DNA of 6,413 nucleotides, taken from Oscillospiraceae bacterium (GTDB lineage Bacteria > Bacillota > Clostridia > Oscillospirales > Ruminococcaceae). Each line of letters begins with the position of its first letter. Within the stretch, counting starts at the first letter, position 1. Below the pieces are notes generated by a model that was not told the origin of the DNA, did not search any database, and saw only the letters and a list, made by a program, of their open reading frames with translations. Below, piece after piece: positions 1 through 5,807 of the stretch. The position numbers and the translations under genes were made by a program. The stretch covers positions 1 to 6,413 of the forward strand of contig JAIRWE010000092.1 in NCBI GenBank assembly GCA_031253365.1. The letters run 5' to 3'.

Positions 1-896
1 CGAATCATCGAGCTGATTGCGTCCGTGCAGGACATGATTTCCAGAGCCGCCACGCGCCCCCTGCCGTCGGCGGTGGGAACCAGCGTCTGCGAAATAACCG
101 CCACAAGGGAGTTCGCCAACTGGGAGCGGCACTGCCCCTGCGAGTGGGGGGGATAAACGTCTATGACGCGGTCCAGCGTTTCGGCGGCGCCCGTCGTGTG
201 CAGGGTGGACATTACCAAGTGCCCCGTTTCCGCCGCGGTTACGGCGGCGTTAATGGTTTCATAGTCGCGCATCTCGCCGACCAGAATAACGTCGGGGTCC
301 TCACGCAGGGCAGCCCTCAGCGCGACCGCGAAGTTATCGACGTCCACCTTGATTTCGCGCTGGTTAATCATGGACTGCTTATGGGTGTGCAGATATTCTA
401 TCGGGTCTTCAATCGTGATTATATGCGAGTTCTTGGAACGGTTTATATGGTCTACCATAGCCGCGAGGGTGGTGGACTTACCCGAACCGGTAGGACCCGT
501 TACAAGCACCAGACCGCGCGGGCGCAGGGCAAATTCCCCCAAAAGCGCGGGGAGGGAGAGGTCTTTCAGCGTCGGAATATCGTTACGGAGCAGACGAAAC
601 GCGATGGCGTGGTATCCGCGCTGACGGTAGACGTTCACCCTGTGGCGATGCCCCGCCACGGACACGAACGAGAAGTCGGCGTCCTCGCCTTTTTGGATAA
701 CCTGCTTGTGCTTTATCGAGGTAATCTGGTTGATGATGTTTATTATCATCGGCTCGTTAAAGTCGGGATAACCCGAAAGTTTTTTAATACTGCCGTGCAA
801 ACGGACAATCGGCGGCAACCCCGCCGTAAAGTGTACGTCCGACGCTTCCAGTTTGCGCGCCTCGTCAAGAATGTCATTGATGTCGATATTCTTCAT
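1..896 (-). CDS. pilT: PilT, type IV pilus retraction ATPase (3' end cut by window edge)
   Basis: This is a cytoplasmic hexameric ATPase of the secretion/PilT family that depolymerises the pilus, driving retraction, twitching or DNA uptake. I translated it from the ATG at 896-894; the frame stays open for 298 codons to the left edge. Visible motifs are Walker A GPTGSGKST (residues 134-142), the Asp box TIEDPIEY (161-168), Walker B DPDVILVGEMRD (200-211, glutamate E208) and the His box GHLVMSTLHTTGA (225-237). The final visible residues, from G280, resemble the family's GRVAAxEIM..AI..LIR segment, so roughly 50 C-terminal residues are missing. AAGGAG (904-909) sits 7 nt before the start. The gene follows pilB by 42 nt on the same strand and is probably cotranscribed. 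PilT rather than PilB is supported by the short N-terminal region and the absence of the zinc tetracysteine region. Confidence 0.95.
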   Translation of the reverse strand, partial: MKNIDINDILDEARKLEASDVHFTAGLPPIVRLHGSIKKLSGYPDFNEPMIINIINQITSIKHKQVIQKGEDADFSFVSVAGHRHRVNVYRQRGYHAIAFRLLRNDIPTLKDLSLPALLGEFALRPRGLVLVTGPTGSGKSTTLAAMVDHINRSKNSHIITIEDPIEYLHTHKQSMINQREIKVDVDNFAVALRAALREDPDVILVGEMRDYETINAAVTAAETGHLVMSTLHTTGAAETLDRVIDVYPPHSQGQCRSQLANSLVAVISQTLVPTADGRGRVAALEIMSCTDAISSMI

Positions 897-903
897 GTTT
901 TTT

Positions 904-909
904 CTCCTT
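904..909 (-). promoter_or_regulatory. Ribosome binding site of pilT
   Basis: On the minus strand AAGGAG lies 7 nt upstream of the ATG at 896. It fixes the pilT start and shows that pilT is translated independently of pilB, whose stop is at 939-941. Confidence 0.8.
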
Positions 910-938
910 CGCGTTTTGTTTGTTTGGAAAAGCGGTTT

Positions 939-2639
939 TTATACGGAATAGGTCGCTTTAACGAGTTCGTCCATTGTCGTTTTACCCGCCAAAACCATCT
1001 CGGTTACGTTGTCACGGAGAAGCCGCGTCCCGTTTTTCTTGGCAAGCTCGCCGATTTCCTCCGCGGTGCCGTTCTTGGAAATACATTCCTTTATGGCGTT
1101 GGACGGAATGATTATCTCGTGTATCGCCGTTCTGCCTTTATAGCCCGTTTGACGGCACGACCTGCACCCGCCCGCTTTGGCGGATTTGATTTTGACGGGC
1201 GACGTTTTATTCACCAATCTTAAATCGGCGGGGTCGGAGAGAACCGTTTCTTCCGCGCAGTCCACGCAAAGCACTTTTACAAGGCGCTGCGCTATAACGC
1301 CGACTAACGACGACGCCACCATGTACGGCGCGACGCCCATATCGACAAGACGGAGGATTGTCCCCGCCGCGTCGTTGGTATGCAGGGTGGAAAGCACCAA
1401 GTGCCCCGTTATGGCGGCGCGGATTGCTATGTCCGCGGTTTCGCCGTCACGAATCTCACCCACCATTACTATATCGGGGTCTTGACGCAAAATTGCGCGC
1501 AAAGCCAGCGCGAAGGTGTAACCCGCCTTCACGTTCATCTGGCATTGGTTCACGCCGTCGATTTTCTTTTCCACGGGGTCCTCGCAGGTAACGACGTTTA
1601 CGTTCGGTTTTGAAAGCTCGCCCAGCGTCGCGTAAAGCGTGGTGGACTTACCCGAACCCGTAGGCCCGGTTACCAGCATAACCCCGTGCGGGCAGCGGAT
1701 AATCTGCTTGAACATTTCGTAATTATGCTCGGTCATGCCGAGTTCCTTAACCCCGCGCGTCTTTTCGTCGGCGGTCGAAAGCAGACGGATAACCACCTTT
1801 TCGCCGTATACCGCCGGAACGCTGGATACGCGCAAGTCAAGGTTTACGCCATCGATTTGCGTTCCGAAACGCCCGTCCAACGGGATTCTCTTTTCCGCGA
1901 TGTTCATACCGCCGAGAATTTTGATTCTCGTTACGAGGGAGTTGTGTACCGCGGGCTTGACCTGCATTTTCTCTATACATTCCCCGTCAATCCTGAAACG
2001 GATTCGCGTTCTGTCCTTGAACGGCTCTATGTGTATGTCCGAAGCGTTGGAGTGGAACGCGGATTCCACAAGGGTGTTCACCAACTTAACCACGGGCGCG
2101 CTGTCAACGCGGTCGTCCGAGGCGGAAGCGTCCTCCTGCGCTTTGGCAAGTTCGGCGTTGGCGTCATACTCCTTGTTGATGTCGCTCATTACCTCTTCTT
2201 GTTCGCTCGCGGAATACGCTTTGCTTATGGTTTCAAGAATGGACGACTTTGTGGCGAGCATGGGGTGGATTTCCATTCCCGTGCTGATTTTCAGTTCCTC
2301 AAATATGGAAAAGTTGATAGGGTCGTTCGTCGCCACGTAAAGCCGCCCGTTAGCCTGCTTATACGCGATGACGTTAAACCTTTTGGCGGTCGTTTCCGGT
2401 ATTTTTTTGACGGCGTCCACGTCGATTTTCGAGGTGGAAAGGTCAACGAACGCCACTTTCAGGCGCGTGGAAAGCGCGTGTACAAGCTGCGTTTCGGAAA
2501 CGTACCCCAAACTTAAAAGCATATCGCCTATTTTTAAGCCCGGGGTTTCCTTTTGCTTGACCAAAGCCTTTTCAAGCTGCGTCGGAGTGATAAATCCGCT
2601 TTCTACCAGCAACTGTCCTATCGGTACGTTAGTAGTCAT
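939..2639 (-). CDS. pilB: PilB (GspE family), type IV pilus extension ATPase
   Basis: This is a cytoplasmic hexameric ATPase that powers pilus polymerisation through the PilC platform. At 566 residues it has the normal family length. Residues 1-150 are the T2SSE/MshEN N-domain, with two related repeats starting near P6-I7-G8 and K36-I37-G38. Residues 150-180 form an acidic, Ser/Ala-rich linker. The catalytic part has Walker A GPTGSGKST (325-333), the Asp box TCEDPVEKK (351-359), Walker B DPDIVMVGEIRD (387-398, E395) and the His box GHLVLSTLHTNDAA (412-425). The zinc site typical of PilB/GspE is present as C458, C461, C492 and C495. The ATG at 2639 follows GGAAGGAA by 8 nt. pilT follows, and pilD is divergent upstream. 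GspE of type II secretion is the alternative, but the adjacent pilT argues for a pilus. I found no convincing promoter for it: a CATAAT at 2690-2695 lacks a good -35. Confidence 0.96.
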   Translation of the reverse strand: MTTNVPIGQLLVESGFITPTQLEKALVKQKETPGLKIGDMLLSLGYVSETQLVHALSTRLKVAFVDLSTSKIDVDAVKKIPETTAKRFNVIAYKQANGRLYVATNDPINFSIFEELKISTGMEIHPMLATKSSILETISKAYSASEQEEVMSDINKEYDANAELAKAQEDASASDDRVDSAPVVKLVNTLVESAFHSNASDIHIEPFKDRTRIRFRIDGECIEKMQVKPAVHNSLVTRIKILGGMNIAEKRIPLDGRFGTQIDGVNLDLRVSSVPAVYGEKVVIRLLSTADEKTRGVKELGMTEHNYEMFKQIIRCPHGVMLVTGPTGSGKSTTLYATLGELSKPNVNVVTCEDPVEKKIDGVNQCQMNVKAGYTFALALRAILRQDPDIVMVGEIRDGETADIAIRAAITGHLVLSTLHTNDAAGTILRLVDMGVAPYMVASSLVGVIAQRLVKVLCVDCAEETVLSDPADLRLVNKTSPVKIKSAKAGGCRSCRQTGYKGRTAIHEIIIPSNAIKECISKNGTAEEIGELAKKNGTRLLRDNVTEMVLAGKTTMDELVKATYSV

Positions 2640-2647
2640 TTAACATA

Positions 2648-2655
2648 TTCCTTCC
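2648..2655 (-). promoter_or_regulatory. Ribosome binding site of pilB
   Basis: On the minus strand GGAAGGAA lies 8 nt before the ATG at 2639 and supports that start. Confidence 0.7.
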
Positions 2656-2673
2656 GTATTTGTTGGAATTTCC

Positions 2674-2702
2674 TTGCGTTAAACAGAAAATTATGTTATT
2701 AT
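2674..2702 (+). promoter_or_regulatory. Probable sigma-70/sigma-A promoter of pilD
   Basis: TTGCGT (2674-2679) and TATTAT (2697-2702) are separated by exactly 17 nt. TATTAT matches the -10 consensus at 5 of 6 positions. A TG one base upstream (2694-2695) makes it an extended -10, which can compensate for the poor -35 (TTG only). Transcription would begin near 2709, just before the ribosome binding site, giving a leader of under 20 nt. The start point is inferred. The site lies in the divergent pilB-pilD region and may share AT-rich DNA with a pilB promoter. Confidence 0.6.
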
Positions 2703-2710
2703 GTAATCGC

Positions 2711-2718
2711 AAAGGAGG
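2711..2718 (+). promoter_or_regulatory. Ribosome binding site that sets the pilD start
   Basis: AAAGGAGG lies 7 nt before the ATG at 2726. The reading frame is open upstream to a TTG at 2660, but that TTG has no Shine-Dalgarno sequence in front of it and lies upstream of the predicted promoter. The ATG at 2726 is therefore the start. Confidence 0.9.
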
Positions 2719-2725
2719 AATAGAT

Positions 2726-3622
2726 ATGCCTTATTTTATCGCTTTTTCCGCCGTGACCTTCATTTTCGGAACCGTTATCGGCAGCTTTCTGAACGTCGTG
2801 ATTTACCGAACCCCGCTGAAAGAACAGGTCGTCAAGGGGCGTTCCCACTGTATGTTTTGCGGACACACCCTCGCGTGGTACGACCTTTTCCCCGTTTTGA
2901 GCCAAATTTTCCTGCGGGGGAAGTGCCGTTACTGCGGGGCGAAAATCTCACCCCGTTACGCCCTTGTGGAGCTGCTGTGCGGAACGGCGTTCCTTTGCGC
3001 TTTCCTCGCGCTGGGCATAACGCTTGAATTCGCGTTCGCTTTGGTGTTGTTCCCCGTGTTAATCTGCCTCAGCTTTTTCGACATAGATTCCGGTGAGATT
3101 GAATACTGGTGTCCGCTGACGGTCGCCGCCCTCGGCTTGATTGCGCTCGTCCTCTCGCTTTTCGGCGTTACGGGGGGGAGCTGGAGCGAAATGCTTATCG
3201 GGGCCGTGGTTATTTCCGTGCCGTTCGCCGCGCTGTCGCTTTTCGGGGCGATGGGCGGCGCCGACGTTCAGCTTATGGCGGCGGCGGGGCTGCTCCTCGG
3301 GTGGAAAATCATCCCCGCGGCGTTAATCGGAATCGTTCTCGGCTCGGTGTTCGGTATCGTTTATAAAATCGGCAATAAAAGCGAAAACAGCGAAGAACCC
3401 GATTTATCCGGGGAAGAAGCGGCTGTTTCCGAGGACTCGCCGACCGAAGAAGAAGCGGCTGTTTCAGAGGATTTGCCGACCGAAGGGGAAGCGGCTGTTT
3501 CCGAGGATTTGCCGATTAAGGGAACCGTTATGCGGTTCGCGCCGTTCCTCGCCGTCGGGATAGCCGCCGCTTATTTGTGCGGCGATTTTATGATACAATG
3601 GTATCTGGGGTTTTTATCCTGA
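2726..3622 (+). CDS. pilD: PilD, prepilin peptidase / N-methyltransferase (A24 aspartic protease) with repeat insert
   Basis: This inner-membrane type IV prepilin peptidase cuts prepilin leaders before Phe and methylates the new N-terminus. From the ATG at 2726 it is 298 residues. TM1 (about 4-27) ends in GSFLNVVIYR, the A24 N-terminal signature. The cytoplasmic loop has a zinc-type Cys quartet: C42, C45, C67 and C70. The first catalytic Asp is probably D119 in FFDID; the usual Pro seven residues on is E126. The second is D180 in GGADVQL, which has Ala where the classic GxGD has Gly. Hydrophobic segments fall at about 76-98, 101-118, 130-148, 155-175, 182-213 and 269-290. An acidic loop (215-268), predicted cytoplasmic, holds three 12-residue repeats absent from typical members. 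The gene is divergent from pilB and convergent with the prepilin operon, and it has its own promoter. The two prepilins alongside are its likely substrates. Confidence 0.93.
   Translation: MPYFIAFSAVTFIFGTVIGSFLNVVIYRTPLKEQVVKGRSHCMFCGHTLAWYDLFPVLSQIFLRGKCRYCGAKISPRYALVELLCGTAFLCAFLALGITLEFAFALVLFPVLICLSFFDIDSGEIEYWCPLTVAALGLIALVLSLFGVTGGSWSEMLIGAVVISVPFAALSLFGAMGGADVQLMAAAGLLLGWKIIPAALIGIVLGSVFGIVYKIGNKSENSEEPDLSGEEAAVSEDSPTEEEAAVSEDLPTEGEAAVSEDLPIKGTVMRFAPFLAVGIAAAYLCGDFMIQWYLGFLS
3410..3517 (+). repeat. Three tandem 36-bp coding repeats inside pilD
   Basis: The units are 3410-3445, 3446-3481 and 3482-3517. They encode GEEAAVSEDSPT, EEEAAVSEDLPT and EGEAAVSEDLPI (residues 229-264). By hand comparison, units 1/2 and 2/3 each match at 31 of 36 bases and units 1/3 at 28 of 36. 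The length is a multiple of three, so copy-number change would keep the frame. The repeats sit in the acidic loop before the last membrane segment. Confidence 0.92.
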
Positions 3623-3639
3623 TATTTTTAGGCTCAAAC

Positions 3640-3665
3640 ATACCGCCGCACCTATGCGGCGGTAT
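3640..3665. terminator. Perfect hairpin between convergent genes, probable terminator
   Basis: ATACCGCCGCA (3640-3650) and TGCGGCGGTAT (3655-3665) pair perfectly as an 11-bp stem around the loop CCTA. It starts 17 nt after the pilD stop and lies 29 nt beyond the stop of the minus-strand prepilin gene. On the plus strand it is followed by CTTTGTATTCCTT, a moderate T-tract, so it best fits termination of pilD. On the minus strand only GTTTGAG follows directly, a weak tail, with a TAAAAAT run a little further on. It may serve both directions. Confidence 0.75.
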
Positions 3666-3694
3666 CTTTGTATTCCTTCGAGGCGCCCGCCCGA

Positions 3695-4579
3695 TTACGG
3701 AGGCGGGAGCAAACATTCGCAGTCAACCGAGCAGTCGTCGTCCGGGCAGTCGGCTGTGGGCATTCCGCACACGTCGCATATATCCTCAACCGCGCCCGTG
3801 TCGTTGTACCGCGTCGTCGTGTTGAACAGCAACACAATATCCCTCGCGTCGGGGTTCCCCGTTGACAGCGGCGAATCCGACCAGACGACCGTCTCCGCCG
3901 TGTAGCCGCCGTCTATCCCGATGTTTATCAGGCGCGTCACGGTGTCCTTGGGCATCTTTATGGCTAACTCGCCGTCTTCAAAAGCGTCCACGCGCATATT
4001 CAGGAAGCAGGGGTTGCCGATTTGTTCCGACGAAAGCACGGGGTCGATACCCATGTCATACGAGAGCGATTTGCCGACGTAGAACGAGTTGTTGAACACC
4101 CTGTACTGTTCCAGCCAGGCGGGGTCTTTCAAAAGCTCGCCCAGCTCGCCGTCCGCCAGCGCGGTGATTGCCGGGGATTTAAGCCGTATGCTGTAAAGCG
4201 TGCTGGACGTTACGCCCCCCGCCGCGTTAAACTCCTGCTTTATTATGAAGGCGCGCGGAATATACGCCGCCGCCGTATACTTGTTGGCGAAGTTCTCCAT
4301 AATCGCGCCCATGTTCACCGCGTCCGAGGCGGCGGACAAATCAACCTGCTTATACAGCTCAATACCCGTTGACAGCTGAACCTGCCGCTCGATATAGGAG
4401 CTTGCCGCGGTTACGGTATTTTGCGCGTCCGAATCGCTCGAAATCATGTTGATGATTTTGTTCACGGGGTCAAGCAGAGCCATTACCGCGACGATGAGCA
4501 TCGACGTGATAGCCACCGCTATCATAACCTCGACAAGCGTGAACGCGGACTTCGATTTCAGCCGCATGATTTTTTTCAT
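3695..4579 (-). CDS. Prepilin-like protein (PilW-like) with Ala at the cleavage site and a Cys-rich tail
   Basis: This is a 294-residue type IV pilin-like protein, probably a minor or large pilin inserted in the membrane before assembly. A 12-residue basic leader ends KLKSKSA-like (RLKSKSA), followed by FTLVEV with Glu at +5 (E17) and a hydrophobic helix at about 13-36. The residue before the predicted cut is Ala12 (codon 4544-4546), not the usual Gly. The remaining 250 residues are a soluble domain I do not recognise. The last 30 residues are acidic and Cys-rich (C268, C271, C278, C283, C287, C289) and end in LPPP; C191 is the only other Cys. The position as last gene after a PilX-like and a PilV-like gene suggests a PilW role, but this is inference from order and architecture. 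The start ATG at 4579 is forced by an in-frame stop at 4589-4591; its ribosome binding site is unusually far away (13 nt). Confidence 0.88.
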   Translation of the reverse strand: MKKIMRLKSKSAFTLVEVMIAVAITSMLIVAVMALLDPVNKIINMISSDSDAQNTVTAASSYIERQVQLSTGIELYKQVDLSAASDAVNMGAIMENFANKYTAAAYIPRAFIIKQEFNAAGGVTSSTLYSIRLKSPAITALADGELGELLKDPAWLEQYRVFNNSFYVGKSLSYDMGIDPVLSSEQIGNPCFLNMRVDAFEDGELAIKMPKDTVTRLINIGIDGGYTAETVVWSDSPLSTGNPDARDIVLLFNTTTRYNDTGAVEDICDVCGMPTADCPDDDCSVDCECLLPPP

Positions 4580-4592
4580 AACAGCGTTTCAT

Positions 4593-4599
4593 CTCCTTT
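4593..4599 (-). promoter_or_regulatory. Distant ribosome binding site of the 294-residue prepilin gene
   Basis: AAAGGAG on the minus strand is 13 nt from the ATG at 4579, longer than the 6-8 nt seen for the other four genes here whose starts are visible. Another ATG (4592-4590) directly abuts it in a different frame and opens a 40-codon frame ending at 4470. That frame has no spacing from the Shine-Dalgarno sequence and no pilin features, so 4579 is the functional start. Confidence 0.6.
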
Positions 4600-4621
4600 C
4601 GCCTTTGCCTCGGGCGGGTGA

Positions 4622-5764
4622 TTATTGATCCGAATGGCGCGGCGTGTGTCCGCACGAATAGGTCAGCCCGTCAAGCCCCGTCGCGCTCTTGGACGTGAAA
4701 TACGCGCCGGGATATTTGATGTTTTCGCAGTAGTTTACGGCGTGGTTGCCGTTCGTCGCGCCGTCAAACCACCACACCATGAGTTCGCCCGGGTCTTTGT
4801 CGAAATACACCGTCACGTCGCAGCTGTACGATTGAAAGTTCCCCGTGGCAATTCCCGATTCCCAGGTATTGGAACGGCGGACCTTCAGTATATTGTCGTA
4901 CCCTTCGTAGGTGATTTTCGGCGGGGTGTTGTTGCTGCCTTGCAGGGAGTTGGGCGTCGCGCTCTTAACCCCGAGGACTTTGAGGTCGTCGTTGCTGTGC
5001 GCGCCGCCGGGCAGCTTGATTTCAATCGAGGAACGGAACCCCGCGTTCGACACCGCCCTGTTGTCCTTTATGCTCACGTTGAAGGTGTAAGCCCACACCG
5101 TGACGGAGTTCGTGCCGTAGCCGCCGTCATACAGCGTCGCCGGCGTTCCGGTGACCTGCCCCTGAGGGACGTTCCCGGAAGCCTTCTTTAAGCTGATGAC
5201 GTCCAACCCGGTAACCCCGGTAATTTTCGACGCGTTGAAGAAGGTATCGCGCCCCGCTTCCGGAGGCGCTACCACCGGCGGCGTGGTCGAAGCCGGCGGC
5301 TCCGTTTCGCCTTCGGGCGGCGTCGTCGCCGTCGCCGGCGGAATCAAGCCCGTCCTGCCGTCGCCTGTCGGGCTGTTGAAGCCGTTAAGCTGAAGGTCGT
5401 TTTCCTCAACCGGGGTTATCCTGTCAAGACCGAAAGCCACGGAGAAAATCCCGTCAGCCCCGCCCGTTTCGGAAAAAATGAAGTCGATGACGCCCCAGCC
5501 CTCCTCCACCTCGGTGGCGGCGACGGGGTTGCCCGCCCCGTCCAATTCGACCGTGCCGTCGTCCTTGATTATTTTCCCGTTTGAGAGCTGTTGGCGCTGC
5601 GCGCCCATAGCCCTCGTTGAACGCATATTATCGCTGTGCTGCTGGATTGACAGGCTCAAAAGCGTCATAACAAGCAGCGACATAATCGCGAACACCAAAA
5701 TGGCGATAATACATTCAACAAGCGTAAACCCGCTTTTTGATTTTAATTTAACAAAACTTTTCAT
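4622..5764 (-). CDS. Prepilin-like protein (PilV-like) with Pro-rich linker and large C-terminal domain
   Basis: This is a 380-residue type IV prepilin. The leader ends KLKSKSG12, followed by FTLVEC with Glu17 at +5 and a hydrophobic helix at about 13-36, a canonical PilD substrate. Cys18 falls at +6 inside the helix, which is unusual. Residues 37-141 form a first globular part. Residues 142-168 are a Pro/Thr/Glu/Ala-rich linker (5261-5341). Residues 170-380 are a second domain rich in beta-type sequence and aromatics (for example MVWWFDG at 329-335) that I do not recognise. Other cysteines are C315, C346 and C371, and the tail ends CGHTPRHSDQ. The two-part layout suits a pilin that presents a distal, perhaps adhesive, domain, but no binding function can be read from sequence. 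GGAGG (5773-5777) is 8 nt before the ATG. The next gene starts 42 nt after its stop. Confidence 0.9.
   Translation of the reverse strand: MKSFVKLKSKSGFTLVECIIAILVFAIMSLLVMTLLSLSIQQHSDNMRSTRAMGAQRQQLSNGKIIKDDGTVELDGAGNPVAATEVEEGWGVIDFIFSETGGADGIFSVAFGLDRITPVEENDLQLNGFNSPTGDGRTGLIPPATATTPPEGETEPPASTTPPVVAPPEAGRDTFFNASKITGVTGLDVISLKKASGNVPQGQVTGTPATLYDGGYGTNSVTVWAYTFNVSIKDNRAVSNAGFRSSIEIKLPGGAHSNDDLKVLGVKSATPNSLQGSNNTPPKITYEGYDNILKVRRSNTWESGIATGNFQSYSCDVTVYFDKDPGELMVWWFDGATNGNHAVNYCENIKYPGAYFTSKSATGLDGLTYSCGHTPRHSDQ
5261..5341 (-). other. Pro-rich linker within the 380-residue prepilin
   Basis: Residues 142-168 contain ten prolines, mostly as PP pairs, mixed with Thr, Glu, Ala and Val. The DNA is rich in GGCGG/CCGCC-type words. 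It separates the N-terminal pilin part from the C-terminal domain and is likely extended and flexible. Confidence 0.8.
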
Positions 5765-5772
5765 TTTACCGT

Positions 5773-5777
5773 CCTCC
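5773..5777 (-). promoter_or_regulatory. Ribosome binding site of the 380-residue prepilin gene
   Basis: GGAGG on the minus strand lies 8 nt before the ATG at 5764. Confidence 0.75.
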
Positions 5778-5807
5778 GTAACGATATGAGAGCCGCTTAT
5801 TATCGGA

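Noticed and set aside
144..1223. Long plus-strand open frame of 359 codons
   Set aside because: It runs antisense across both pilT and pilB, whose minus-strand frames carry complete ATPase motifs. Its protein has no recognisable features and results from GC-rich codon use on the other strand.
1686..2516. Plus-strand open frame of 276 codons, with a second of 201 codons in another frame (1735-2340)
   Set aside because: Both are antisense to pilB, have no domain-like sequence, and are shadows of its codon bias.
2683..2718. Promoter for pilB on the minus strand
   Set aside because: CATAAT at 2690-2695 is an acceptable -10 but has no usable -35 at 16-18 nt, and TTACAT with TTTAAC is too weak. 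A pilB promoter probably exists here but cannot be placed.
2660..2725. Longer pilD with a TTG start
   Set aside because: There is no Shine-Dalgarno sequence before the TTG, the extension includes the predicted promoter, and the ATG at 2726 has AAAGGAGG at ideal spacing followed directly by the first membrane segment.
3686..3707. Short hairpin CCCGCC/GGCGGG around the prepilin stop codon
   Set aside because: It has only 6 bp with a 10-nt loop and no T-tract. Such pairs are frequent in this GC-rich DNA, and the perfect stem at 3640-3665 is a better terminator.
4470..4592. Small 40-codon frame starting at the ATG next to the ribosome binding site
   Set aside because: It overlaps the prepilin gene out of frame, has no spacing from the Shine-Dalgarno sequence, and encodes nothing recognisable.
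4625..5191. Plus-strand open frame of 188 codons
   Set aside because: It is antisense to the 380-residue prepilin, which has a ribosome binding site and a prepilin leader. The antisense frame has neither and is Arg/Val-rich shadow sequence.
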